The position numbers and the translations under genes are program-made. From JAFGGT01 sp036733165 (GTDB lineage Archaea; Methanobacteriota_B; Thermococci; Methanofastidiosales; NM3): a stretch of 34,338 nt of DNA. Positions 22,875-31,089 of the stretch are shown here, piece by piece (position 1 is the first letter of the stretch; each line of letters begins with the position of its first letter). Location of the stretch: contig DAINBB010000018.1 in assembly GCA_036733165.1 (NCBI GenBank), positions 1 through 34,338 of the forward strand, in the 5' to 3' direction. The notes below the pieces were generated by a model. That model ran no database searches, had not been told where the DNA came from, and was given only the letters and a program-made list of their open reading frames with translations.

Positions 22875-24704
22875 GTGAGTACTTTGGAAAGTATCAAAAA
22901 GAAGGTAATTTCCCAGTTCAGGAGAGGGGCCATAGACAGCAATCTGGAATGCAGTTACTATCCCTGCCACTTCTACGACCAGAACTGCACACATTGTTTT
23001 TGTCCATTCTATCCCTGCGAGGACGAAGAGCTTGGGACATACATCACTGGCAGGACGGGAAAGCGGGTATGGAGCTGCCAGCAATGCTACTGGATACACA
23101 GGGACGATGTCGCAAAGGAATGCATAGGTCGATTCGATGGCAAGGACTGGGGCTCCATGCCGATGGATGACAGGCTCAAGATAAAGGCCGAGATCGAGCA
23201 GATGCATTTCAAGAGCGCCAGGCCCCTGATGGTGCTTGGTACAACGTCGGGGGCGGGGAAGTCGCTGATCGTCGCCGCACTATGCAGAATATTTTCAGAC
23301 ATGGGGTACACAGTGACCCCGTACAAGTCACAGAACATGTCGCTCAACTCGTTCGTGACAAAAAGAGGGGAGGAGATAGCGAGGATCCAGGACCTCCAGG
23401 CAAGGGCGGCGAGGGTGGAACCTAGAAGCCAGATGAACCCCATTCTCCTAAAACCCTTGAGGGACGACGTCTCCCAGGTCATAGTGTATGGAGTCCCCTA
23501 CGGCGACATGGACGTTGGGACATACTACAACGAGTTCATACCGGCCAAGGGAAATGACATCCTGCGCAGTTCGTTGAAGTTCCTAGCGAAGACCAATGAC
23601 ATAATAATAATGGAAGGTGCGGGAAGTCCTGCTGAGATCAACATAAGTGAGTTCGAGATAGCCAATCTCAAGGCGGCCGAGGTTGCGGACGCGCCCTGTA
23701 TACTCGTCGTCAACATCGAGAGGGGAGGGGCCTTCGCCTACCTGTACGGCACCGTGAGGATACTGGACGAAGGAAGCCAGAAAATGATCAAGGGCGCCAT
23801 CATCAACAACATGAGGGGGGATCCGGATTCCCTGTCGACAGGCATCAGGGAGATTGAGAAGATGCTGGACATGCCCGTGCTGGGAATCGTACCGCATCTC
23901 GACCTGGACCTCCCATCGGAGGATTCGATGGACATAAGGGACAGCCCGACGCCATCGAGATTCACAGTGGGTGTTGTACGTCTGCCCAGGATATCCAACT
24001 TCACAGATTTCGATGCGTTGAATCTCATGGAGGACATAAAGGTCCGCTATATCAATGCCCCTTCCGACGCCTCCGGGGTGGATGCACTTATCCTGCCCGG
24101 GACAAAAAGCACCATAGAGGACCTCATATGGCTTAGGGAGAAGGGATTTGAAAAGGTTATCAGGGAACTGCACGGCAAGGTGCCGATATTCGGTATCTGT
24201 GGTGGTTATCAGATGCTGGGGAAATCCATAATAGATATCAACTCCATAGAATCTGACACCAAGGAGACAGAGGGCCTGGGCCTGTTAAACGGGGTGACAT
24301 ACTTCGACAAGTACGAGAAAAGCACCGCCCAGGTGGAGGGCCATTTGCAGCTTGACCCCTTGAAGAGGAGGATAAGAGGGTATGAGATCCACATGGGACA
24401 GACAGAGAACAAGCTCGATCCGCCCCTTAACAGGATAAGGGCAAAAGGAAAGAACCGAGAAGACGGCGCCTATGACGCAGACATGAAGGTCTACGGTACG
24501 TATCTCCACGGATTCTTCGACTTGCCGCCCGCCAGAGACCTCTTATTGTCGCTGATGGGGTCCACTGAGAGGGAGAAGGGCGAGGATGGCGACGAGGGGG
24601 AATATGATGACATCGTCGAGAGAAACCTTGGATATCTTGCCGATGCGATTAGGGCCTCCATAGATCTGGAAAGTCTCAGGAAGATAATGGGGGTCCGTCC
24701 ATGA
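22875..24704 (+). CDS. cbiP: Cobyric acid synthase with an N-terminal cysteine-rich domain
   Basis: About 609 residues. Residues about 15-85 are a cysteine-rich small domain (family PF04071-like): LECSYYPCHFYDQNCTHCFC, then PFYPCEDEE and WSCQQCYWIH. The rest is CobQ/CbiP: the ATPase LGTTSGAGKSLIVAALCRIF, PYKSQNMSLNS, MNPILLKP, IIMEGAGSPAEIN, then the glutaminase half with LPGTKSTIEDL, the Cys nucleophile in IFGICGGYQMLG and the His in YGTYLHGFFD. CbiP amidates four corrin side chains. The upstream-extended frame from 22689 runs inside cbiA and is rejected. The start is a GTG at 22875, or the TTG at 22884 with GGTGAG before it. The stop overlaps the next gene (ATGA). Confidence 0.9.
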   Translation: MSTLESIKKKVISQFRRGAIDSNLECSYYPCHFYDQNCTHCFCPFYPCEDEELGTYITGRTGKRVWSCQQCYWIHRDDVAKECIGRFDGKDWGSMPMDDRLKIKAEIEQMHFKSARPLMVLGTTSGAGKSLIVAALCRIFSDMGYTVTPYKSQNMSLNSFVTKRGEEIARIQDLQARAARVEPRSQMNPILLKPLRDDVSQVIVYGVPYGDMDVGTYYNEFIPAKGNDILRSSLKFLAKTNDIIIMEGAGSPAEINISEFEIANLKAAEVADAPCILVVNIERGGAFAYLYGTVRILDEGSQKMIKGAIINNMRGDPDSLSTGIREIEKMLDMPVLGIVPHLDLDLPSEDSMDIRDSPTPSRFTVGVVRLPRISNFTDFDALNLMEDIKVRYINAPSDASGVDALILPGTKSTIEDLIWLREKGFEKVIRELHGKVPIFGICGGYQMLGKSIIDINSIESDTKETEGLGLLNGVTYFDKYEKSTAQVEGHLQLDPLKRRIRGYEIHMGQTENKLDPPLNRIRAKGKNREDGAYDADMKVYGTYLHGFFDLPPARDLLLSLMGSTEREKGEDGDEGEYDDIVERNLGYLADAIRASIDLESLRKIMGVRP

Positions 24705-25540
24705 CCTACAACATAATGCTCCAATCCACGTTGTCAGGTTCGGGGAAATCATTGATAGCCGCGGCGATCTGCAGGTACTTCCACAAGAGGGGATACGAGG
24801 TGTCGCCCTTCAAGTCCCTCAACATATCGCTCAACTCCTACATCACGCCGGACGGCAGGGAGATCGGCATGTCGCAGGCGTTCCAGTCCTGGGCCTGCGG
24901 GAAGGAACCTTGCCACCAGATGAATCCAATACTGTTGAAGGCCACGGGCAACAGGGCCTCCCAGGCGATAGTGAACGGCGTTCCGCGCAAGGAATTTGAA
25001 AGGCATGGAAAAGAGGGTCCGGTGACCCCTATACTGGAGCGTGCCTACCGATATCTTGAAGAAAGAAACGACATCATCGTCATCGAAGGTTCCGGCACGC
25101 CCTCCGAAATAAATCTCAATGATATCGCGAACATGAACACAGCCGAACTGTTCAAATCGCCCGTGATACTCATAGGGGACATTGACACGGGCGGTGTTTT
25201 CGCAGGGCTCTACGGTACATACCAGCTATTGAGCGAAGAACACAAACGGTTGATAAAGGGTTATATCATCAACAAGTTCAGGGGAGACCCATCCATCCTT
25301 GGATCTGGGATAACCAGGCTGGAAAAGGAACTGAAAGCCCCCTGCCTGGGTGTGATGACATACCAATGTTATAGTTTCCCGGAGGAGGACAGCCTCTCCA
25401 TGGGGGGTCCTCAAAGGGGAGGATCCCCAGGAGGGGACGTGAGGGACATATGGCTGAGAAATCTTGACACATTCCTGGAGACGATGGAAAAAGAGATAAA
25501 ATTCGACCAACTTGAAAATATCATGAGAGGTGGCGTGTGA
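24701..25540 (+). CDS. Second CbiP-like protein, ATPase half only (no glutaminase domain)
   Basis: A 279-residue protein homologous to the N-terminal half of the gene before it: QSTLSGSGKSLIAAAICRYF, PFKSLNISLNS, MNPILLKATG, VIEGSGTPSEINLNDIAN and LIGDIDTGGVFAGLYGT. It ends shortly after the point where CbiP would enter its glutaminase domain: no GICGG or YLHG motif is present, and the last 60 residues have a glycine-rich linker (GGPQRGGSPGG) and a helical tail. The conserved residues of the P-loop and metal site are intact, and the frame has no break, so it is not an obvious pseudogene. It may borrow the neighbour's glutaminase, use ammonia, or do another ATP-dependent step. Confidence 0.85.
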   Translation: MTYNIMLQSTLSGSGKSLIAAAICRYFHKRGYEVSPFKSLNISLNSYITPDGREIGMSQAFQSWACGKEPCHQMNPILLKATGNRASQAIVNGVPRKEFERHGKEGPVTPILERAYRYLEERNDIIVIEGSGTPSEINLNDIANMNTAELFKSPVILIGDIDTGGVFAGLYGTYQLLSEEHKRLIKGYIINKFRGDPSILGSGITRLEKELKAPCLGVMTYQCYSFPEEDSLSMGGPQRGGSPGGDVRDIWLRNLDTFLETMEKEIKFDQLENIMRGGV

Positions 25541-26638
25541 ATGGACCTCAGATGGCTTGAGGAAAGGTATAAGGGCTCAAGATGCAGGCACGGCGGCAAG
25601 AAGGAGAAAGACAAGGGGGACTATCTCGATTTCTCGGCCAACGTCAATCCCTTTGCCCCAAATCCAACGATGCTGAGGATGGTCAGGAGCATGGTGGCGG
25701 ACAAAGAGTTCTACGTCTCTTACCCTGATTCATCGTATCAAAGGGCCTGCGGGTCGATATCCGATTACCTGGGCAACGTAGGGAAGGACAACGTCATATT
25801 GACCAACGGGACGATAGAGCTTATCAAACTCTTCTGTGAGGTATTCACGAAGGGATGCGCCGTCATACCAACCCCTACCTTCTGCGAATATGAGAGATTC
25901 AGCAGGATAAACGGGGCCGATATGGTCTTTATCGACAGGGACATCCGTTTTGAAACCGACATTCTGAACGCGATGGAAGGAGGAACATGCGAAAACGTCG
26001 GCACGGCGTTCATATGCAATCCAAACAATCCCACAGGAAGCCTGATCAAAAGGGACATCCTCGTCGAGCTAGTCGAGTCCCTGGAAAGGAAGAACGCGTT
26101 GCTTTTCATCGACGAGGCCTTCATAGACTTCGCGCCGGGGGAGACGATGGTAACGGAGGCCATTGAACATGAGAACGTCGTCGTGGGCCGTTCGCTCACG
26201 AAGATACTCGGCATCCCCGGCATCAGGTTGGGCTATGGCGTGGCGTGTGAGAAACTCATATCCTACCTCAAGGACGCGCAGATGCCGTGGAGCGTGAACA
26301 ATCTCGCCAGGGGGATAGCCGAGAACATATCCGAGTTCGACGATTTCATCAAGAAAAGCGTGTCAATACTGGAGGGTGAGAGGTCGTATGTCGTCCAGGG
26401 GCTGTCCCGGATAAGGGGGATTGATATCCTCCCGTCGCATTCCAACTTCGTCATGCTCCGTATCGACGGGCTCAGCTCGCAAGAGATAGCCGACGACATG
26501 AGGAGGGGGGGCATTCTTGTCAGAAGGTGCAACTCCTTCCGCGGAGGGGATGAGAACAGCATAAGGATCGCGATCAGGGACAGGGAGGAGAACGACCAGT
26601 TACTGAAGGTCATGATCGGCCTATATGGCAATAGATGA
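25541..26638 (+). CDS. cobD: L-threonine-O-3-phosphate decarboxylase (CobD)
   Basis: A 365-residue PLP enzyme that makes (R)-1-aminopropan-2-ol phosphate, the linker of the nucleotide loop. CobD-specific features are the early CRHGGKKE segment, LDFSANVNPFAPN and VSYPDSSYQRACGSIS. General aminotransferase-fold landmarks are FICNPNNPTGSLI, LFIDEAFIDF and the PLP lysine in GRSLTKILGIPGIRLGYG. It begins directly after the preceding stop with GAGAGGTGG upstream and overlaps cbiB by 4 bases. Position between CbiP and CbiB supports CobD over HisC. Confidence 0.9.
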   Translation: MDLRWLEERYKGSRCRHGGKKEKDKGDYLDFSANVNPFAPNPTMLRMVRSMVADKEFYVSYPDSSYQRACGSISDYLGNVGKDNVILTNGTIELIKLFCEVFTKGCAVIPTPTFCEYERFSRINGADMVFIDRDIRFETDILNAMEGGTCENVGTAFICNPNNPTGSLIKRDILVELVESLERKNALLFIDEAFIDFAPGETMVTEAIEHENVVVGRSLTKILGIPGIRLGYGVACEKLISYLKDAQMPWSVNNLARGIAENISEFDDFIKKSVSILEGERSYVVQGLSRIRGIDILPSHSNFVMLRIDGLSSQEIADDMRRGGILVRRCNSFRGGDENSIRIAIRDREENDQLLKVMIGLYGNR

Positions 26639-27612
26639 TAAGAATGGATGAGATAGTACTGTTTTTCATACCCGCCCTTGCCCTGCTCTATGACATGCTC
26701 ATAGGCGAGAGGCCACTTTACCTGCATCCCGTGATGGCATATGGCAAAGTTATATCCCTCTTCGACAAGCACTTTGGGGAGGGCCATTCGAAAAACATTT
26801 CAAGATTGTACGGTCTGGCACTGTTGAGCGTCCTAGGACTGCTGTCGGCGTTGCCGGTCCTGGCGCTCGGGCTCATCTTCAAGAACTACGGCACAGACCC
26901 CATCGTCTATGTCCTCACCATGATCATGTCCATATATCTGCTGAAGACCTCGTTCTCAATGCGGCACATGGTCCATGAGGCGAGGGAGGTATGCAGATAT
27001 GTCAAAGACCGCGACATCGACGGTGCCAGGCACATGGTGTCCTACATAGTGTCGAGGAACACAGAGAACCTAGGCTTCGAGGACATATTGTCAGCAGATG
27101 TAGAGTGCGTCTCCGAGTCCTTTGTTGACAGTATATTCTCGCCGATGTTCTATTTCCTGCTCTTCGGCCTATACGGCTGCCAATTCTATCGGGCCATGAA
27201 CTCTGCCGACTCCAGGGTGGGGTACATGACAGAAAGGTACAGGGACTTTGGACTTATCCCTGCCAGATTCGACGATCTCCTGAACTTCATCCCTGCGAGG
27301 CTTGCGGTCATCGTCACCCTGGTGTCGGGCATGCTCCTACGCCAAGATGTCAGAGGCGGCTGGAGAACGTACAGGAAATACGCCAATGCGACCCAAAGTC
27401 CCAACGCGGGCCAGACGATGGCGACATACTCAGGTCTCCTGAGGGTCAGGCTTCACAAACCCGGCCACTACGACATAGGCAACGAGTTCGAGAGCCCAAG
27501 ACCCCAAGACGTTGAGAAGGCCATAGACATTTATGTGCTCTCCACATTCATTTCCATAGTGCTTGTAATCTTGGCATTTATGACCCCGTTACTGCCGATG
27601 ATATTTATTTGA
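26635..27612 (+). CDS. cbiB: Adenosylcobinamide-phosphate synthase (CbiB)
   Basis: A 325-residue integral membrane protein that joins aminopropanol phosphate to adenosylcobyric acid. Typical stretches are ALLYDMLIGERPLYLHPVMAYG at the N-terminus, SIYLLKTSFSMRHM, VSYIVSRNTENLGFEDIL, ESFVDSIFSPMFYFLLFGLYGCQFYRAMNSADSRVGYM, LNFIPARL and ATQSPNAGQTMATYSGLL. Four to five hydrophobic segments are visible, including a C-terminal one at about 300-325. The start ATG at 26635 overlaps the cobD stop. A second ATG (26644) is possible. Confidence 0.94.
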   Translation: MIRMDEIVLFFIPALALLYDMLIGERPLYLHPVMAYGKVISLFDKHFGEGHSKNISRLYGLALLSVLGLLSALPVLALGLIFKNYGTDPIVYVLTMIMSIYLLKTSFSMRHMVHEAREVCRYVKDRDIDGARHMVSYIVSRNTENLGFEDILSADVECVSESFVDSIFSPMFYFLLFGLYGCQFYRAMNSADSRVGYMTERYRDFGLIPARFDDLLNFIPARLAVIVTLVSGMLLRQDVRGGWRTYRKYANATQSPNAGQTMATYSGLLRVRLHKPGHYDIGNEFESPRPQDVEKAIDIYVLSTFISIVLVILAFMTPLLPMIFI

Positions 27613-27613
27613 G

Positions 27614-28666
27614 ATGAGGACCATGGAACCGAACAAGGTGATAGAACTTCCCACAAAGGGGCTGAGGCTCGAGATCTACGACTCTGTCATAATCCTCCGT
27701 TCCGATGAGGACATGAGGGTGTTGAGCTCGGCCGTGAAGAACGGAGGGCTATGCACGTCCAAAAACATCCTGAACATGTCCGTAAGATGGATGTACTACA
27801 GTCCCACGCCTGAGAAGGAGATCGAGAGATATGAGGAGGTCTTCGGGGTGGATGACATAGTCGGGATGATGACTGCGGCCGATGTCAAAAAGGCGGTGGT
27901 CAGGCACCAGGAGGGCGTTACCGTTGTTGCGACCGCTGGCGTCTCCAATGCCGCATCTCCCGGCGAAGAGGTTGAGATATGGCACAATGGCACCATCAAC
28001 ATCATAGTGGTTGTCGAGAACAAACTAAAGGATGAGGCGCTGGCGAACAGCATCATAACCATAACCGAAGCGAAGACGCAGGTATTCAATATGCTCGACA
28101 TACGTAGCGTGAACAGCGGGATGCCCGCCACCGGGACCACCACGGATTGTGTGGCCGTCGCTTCGCTGGGAAGAGGGGATGAGGCCATCAGGTATACATC
28201 ATCAGGCACCGACATCGGCAGGACCATGGGAAAACTGGTGTTCGAATGCGTGCTGGACAACATCATCCTGAACAACGGGCTTTCCCCAAAGAGGTCTATG
28301 ATACGAAGGGCATCCGAGAGGAAGATCGACGTCAAGGTGCATCTGGACCTCATCGCGGACATTGTCAAGGGGGCACTCCCACTTGAAGACCTCGAAAACA
28401 TTGAAGATGAGACCGTGAGATGCCTCTATGTATCTGGACTGAGGATATATGACGAGTACAGCGATGGCAAGGGGGCGGATAGGGCCTCCTTGATCGAATC
28501 CTTGAAGATATTGGGAAAGGCCATATCAAAACGATTGGGCGGTCCGGCGGCGGAAGAGGAATATGAGAACATCATGAACGATGACAATGTCGAGGCCATG
28601 GCCGAAGAGGATGCGCCACTCCTGTTGACGCTGGGATTGGCAATAGGAAACAGACACTTGGAATGA
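27614..28666 (+). CDS. cbiZ: Adenosylcobinamide amidohydrolase (CbiZ) with C-terminal extension
   Basis: The first about 225 of 350 residues fit CbiZ, which removes the aminopropanol side chain from scavenged cobinamide so that the ring can be rebuilt: LSSAVKNGGLCTSKNILN, GMMTAADVKKAVV, VTVVATAGVSNAASPG, TINIIVVVENKL, TITEAKTQVFNMLDI and ATGTTTDCVAVAS. The last about 120 residues are an added acidic helical domain (KVHLDLIADIVKGALP, then DRASLIESLKILGKAIS and EEDAPLLLTLGLAIGN). In Methanopyrus, CbiS is a known fusion of CbiZ to an alpha-ribazole-phosphate phosphatase; whether this extension is related cannot be told by eye. Start at 27614 or the ATG at 27623. Confidence 0.88.
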   Translation: MRTMEPNKVIELPTKGLRLEIYDSVIILRSDEDMRVLSSAVKNGGLCTSKNILNMSVRWMYYSPTPEKEIERYEEVFGVDDIVGMMTAADVKKAVVRHQEGVTVVATAGVSNAASPGEEVEIWHNGTINIIVVVENKLKDEALANSIITITEAKTQVFNMLDIRSVNSGMPATGTTTDCVAVASLGRGDEAIRYTSSGTDIGRTMGKLVFECVLDNIILNNGLSPKRSMIRRASERKIDVKVHLDLIADIVKGALPLEDLENIEDETVRCLYVSGLRIYDEYSDGKGADRASLIESLKILGKAISKRLGGPAAEEEYENIMNDDNVEAMAEEDAPLLLTLGLAIGNRHLE

Positions 28667-28670
28667 TTAC

Positions 28671-29282
28671 ATGAAAGCGCTTGTCATGGCGGGCGGAAGG
28701 GCAACACGTATGGGGGTGGGCGTAGAGAAACCCTTGGTGGAGCTTAAGGGGAAGATGCTCATAGACCTGACGCTTGAAAAATTATCAGGCCTGGATGAGA
28801 TCGACCATATTTTCATTGCCACGTCCCCCAACGCGCCCAGGACCCGGGATTATGTGTCATCCAAGGTTCCAAACATCGATGTGATCCATACAAGCGGATC
28901 AAGTTTTCATGAAGACCTTGTGGAGGCGATACATCGGGGTTCGCTTTATTTTCCCTTGCTTATACTGTCCACGGACATGCCCCTTGTGGATGCAGGATTT
29001 CTAAGCAAGGTGATAAACACCTACGAGAGGATGGATCATGCTTCCCTATCCGTTTTTCTGAGGGTCGAAAGGGATGGTCCGCTGGCTTCCGTGTCATTTG
29101 ACCTTGAGGGTGCGTTTGTAACGCCTGCCGGCATCAACATCATTGACGGAAAGTGCATTGATATGAAGGAGATTCCCCAATTCAATCTTATTGAGGACTA
29201 TAGTTCAAAATTTATCAACATCAATACAAAAAAGGATCTTGAATTAGCAAGAAGGATATTGGATGACCAATTGAATCCATAA
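28671..29282 (+). CDS. cobY: GTP:adenosylcobinamide-phosphate guanylyltransferase (archaeal CobY)
   Basis: The 203-residue nucleotidyltransferase activates adenosylcobinamide phosphate with GTP. It has the nucleotide-binding start MKALVMAGGRATRMG followed by EKPLVELKGKMLIDLTLEKL, and the metal-binding LLILSTDMPLVDAGFL segment. A late NTKKDLELARRIL is also typical of archaeal CobY. It replaces the CobU of bacteria, which fits an archaeal host. It follows cbiZ by 4 bases and is the last gene before a fresh promoter. Confidence 0.9.
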   Translation: MKALVMAGGRATRMGVGVEKPLVELKGKMLIDLTLEKLSGLDEIDHIFIATSPNAPRTRDYVSSKVPNIDVIHTSGSSFHEDLVEAIHRGSLYFPLLILSTDMPLVDAGFLSKVINTYERMDHASLSVFLRVERDGPLASVSFDLEGAFVTPAGINIIDGKCIDMKEIPQFNLIEDYSSKFININTKKDLELARRILDDQLNP

Positions 29283-29295
29283 GCTTTTTATGTAT
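29283..29295 (+). promoter_or_regulatory. Promoter element of the btuF-like gene
   Basis: GCTTTTTATGTATG lies about 30-40 bases before the ATG at 29324 in the 41-base gap after cobY. It is an imperfect TATA-like box. Confidence 0.35.
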
Positions 29296-29297
29296 GT

Positions 29298-29310
29298 ATG
29301 GATAATCCAT
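29298..29310. promoter_or_regulatory. 13-base palindrome upstream of the btuF-like gene
   Basis: ATGGATAATCCAT is a perfect palindrome (6-base arms around one A). It is followed by a further CCAT, so half-sites ATGGAT (29298) and ATCCAT (29308-29313) can also pair at wider spacing. It sits between the TATA-like element and the start codon, where a bound repressor would block transcription. A corrinoid-responsive regulator is a natural guess but nothing in the sequence identifies it. Confidence 0.45.
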
Positions 29311-29323
29311 CCATAGTGATACC

Positions 29324-31027
29324 ATGAACAAAAGACTTATCGCATCGATTGCCACTATTTTTATCATCATGGTTAGTGCTTCGGCCTGTATCTCGGGCGG
29401 CGGTGATAAGGAATACACCATCGTAGACGATACGGGAAGAGAAGTCAATCTTAAGGGGGATATAGAAAGGATCGTATCACTGTCCCCTGCAAACACCGAG
29501 ATACTTTTCGCACTCGGTCTGGATGAGGAGATAGTGGGAGTGACGGAATACTGCAACTACCCTGACGCCGCCTTGGAAAAGGAGACGATCGGGGGATACA
29601 GCACGGTAGATATCGAACTTGTCATAGAGTTGGACCCAGATGTCGTGTTCGGAGAATCGGGACAGGAGGAGTTTGCGAATCAACTTTCAGATGCTGGGAT
29701 ACCGGTCGTGCTATTCAAGGCCTCTACAGTAGACATCATCATGGACGATATCGAGATGGTCGGACAGATTACAGGAAAAGAGGAAGAGGCCAGCGCACTG
29801 ATAGAGGACCTAGAAGACAGGATGGACATCATCGCATCGCTGACATCAGACATTGATGATAAGCCAAAGGTATTCTACATGCTATGGAACGACCCTCTCA
29901 TGTCTGCGGGTTCGGGCACCTTCATCGATGAGGTGATAACGGCTGCGGGGGGCATCAATATCGCAGGTGATGCAGGCACATCATGGCCTGTTCTTGACAT
30001 GGAATGGCTGATAGACAACGATCCGGATGTAATAATATTGACCCCTCACGGTTCCAGTGGGTTGTCAAAGGAGGACCTGATGTCGGATCCCAACTATTCC
30101 ACCATAAACGCGGTGCAGAACGACCAGGTCTACGAACTGTCCAATGCCGACATAATCCTCAGGCCGGGCCCCAGGATTGTTGACGCCATCGAAGAAGTAT
30201 ACTCGTTCATGCCAACGTCAATATCAGTCACCGACGACCTCGGGAATCAGTATACGTTCGATTCCACCGCAACAAGGATAATCTCCCTGGCGCCATCGAA
30301 CACCGAGATACTATTCGCCCTGGGGCTGGACGAGGAGATCATCGGCGTTACGGAATACTGCAACTACCCTGAGGCCGCCCTTGAAAAGGAAACGGTAGGT
30401 GGATTCTCGACCGTCGATGTAGAACGGGTGATAGAGCTTGAACCCGATGTCGTCTTCGCAACATCGGGTGACGAGGAAAGCTATGAACTGATAAGGACGG
30501 CAGGCATACCCGTCATCCAATTCCAGGCCGTAGACTTTGAGACGGTCTATAAGGACATACGGATAGTGGGAAAAGTAACGGGCAAGGACCAGGAAGCCTA
30601 TGACCTTGTGATGGACATGAAGGAGAGGATAAGTGCCGTGGAAGAGCAGGTCGCAAACATCACGGACAAGAAATCTGTTCTTTACATGCTCTGGTACGAC
30701 CCGCTGATGTCCGCAGGGCCAAACACCTTCATCGACCAGATAATAACGACCGCAGGCGGCGAGAACGTGGCTGGAGAATCGGACGCGGCATGGCCCGTGC
30801 TCTCCCTGGACTGGGTCATCGACCAGGATCCCGATGCCATTATACTGGCACCACATGAGGCAAGCGGCGTTTCCAAGGAAGAACTGATGGACAACGGTAA
30901 TTGGTCCACGGTCTCGGCAATAATCAATGGGGAGGTCTATGAGCTTTCAAGCTCGGACATAATATCCAGGCCTGGTCCAAGAATAGCCGATGCCGTTGAA
31001 GAGATCTTCAATCTAATGTATGGTTGA
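29324..31027 (+). CDS. btuF: Corrinoid-binding lipoprotein with two tandem BtuF domains
   Basis: A 567-residue exported protein. The signal peptide (residues 1-22) ends in a lipobox-like SASAC, so it is probably lipid-anchored outside the cell. Two complete class III substrate-binding domains follow, at about residues 30-297 and 300-566, each roughly 265 residues. Both contain the same blocks: ANTEILFALGLDEEIVGVTEYCNYP (SNTEILFALGLDEEIIGVTEYCNYP in the second), STVDIELVIELDPDVVF, FYMLWNDPLMSAG and RPGPRI. Normal BtuF has one domain. The likely cargo is a corrinoid, judged from the neighbours; iron-siderophore proteins share the fold. The gene has its own promoter after cobY. Confidence 0.9.
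   Translation: MNKRLIASIATIFIIMVSASACISGGGDKEYTIVDDTGREVNLKGDIERIVSLSPANTEILFALGLDEEIVGVTEYCNYPDAALEKETIGGYSTVDIELVIELDPDVVFGESGQEEFANQLSDAGIPVVLFKASTVDIIMDDIEMVGQITGKEEEASALIEDLEDRMDIIASLTSDIDDKPKVFYMLWNDPLMSAGSGTFIDEVITAAGGINIAGDAGTSWPVLDMEWLIDNDPDVIILTPHGSSGLSKEDLMSDPNYSTINAVQNDQVYELSNADIILRPGPRIVDAIEEVYSFMPTSISVTDDLGNQYTFDSTATRIISLAPSNTEILFALGLDEEIIGVTEYCNYPEAALEKETVGGFSTVDVERVIELEPDVVFATSGDEESYELIRTAGIPVIQFQAVDFETVYKDIRIVGKVTGKDQEAYDLVMDMKERISAVEEQVANITDKKSVLYMLWYDPLMSAGPNTFIDQIITTAGGENVAGESDAAWPVLSLDWVIDQDPDAIILAPHEASGVSKEELMDNGNWSTVSAIINGEVYELSSSDIISRPGPRIADAVEEIFNLMYG
29411..31018 (+). repeat. Internal tandem duplication within the btuF-like gene
   Basis: Two copies of about 800 bases, 29411-30205 and 30221-31018, encode the same domain. 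Runs such as AACACCGAGATAC and ACGGAATACTGCAACTACCCTGA are identical in both, while synonymous positions differ in many codons. The duplication is therefore clear but not brand new. Confidence 0.85.
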
Positions 31028-31040
31028 AAATCCCTTCTCT

Positions 31041-31065
31041 TCTTTTTTATTTTTATATATTAAAG
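31041..31065 (+). promoter_or_regulatory. T-rich stretch and TATA-like element between btuF and btuC
   Basis: TCTTTTTTATTTTTATATATTAAAG starts 14 bases after the btuF stop. The T-runs can end the btuF transcript, and the TATATATT part can start a new one near 31083. The permease and ATPase may thus be expressed separately from the binding protein. Confidence 0.45.
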
Positions 31066-31089
31066 AACAATATAAAAACAAATATAAAA

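Noticed and set aside
21409..29323. Cobalamin riboswitch upstream of cbiA or btuF
   Set aside because: The upstream gaps are 61 and 41 bases, far too short for the riboswitch, which is also essentially bacterial. No B12-box sequence was seen.
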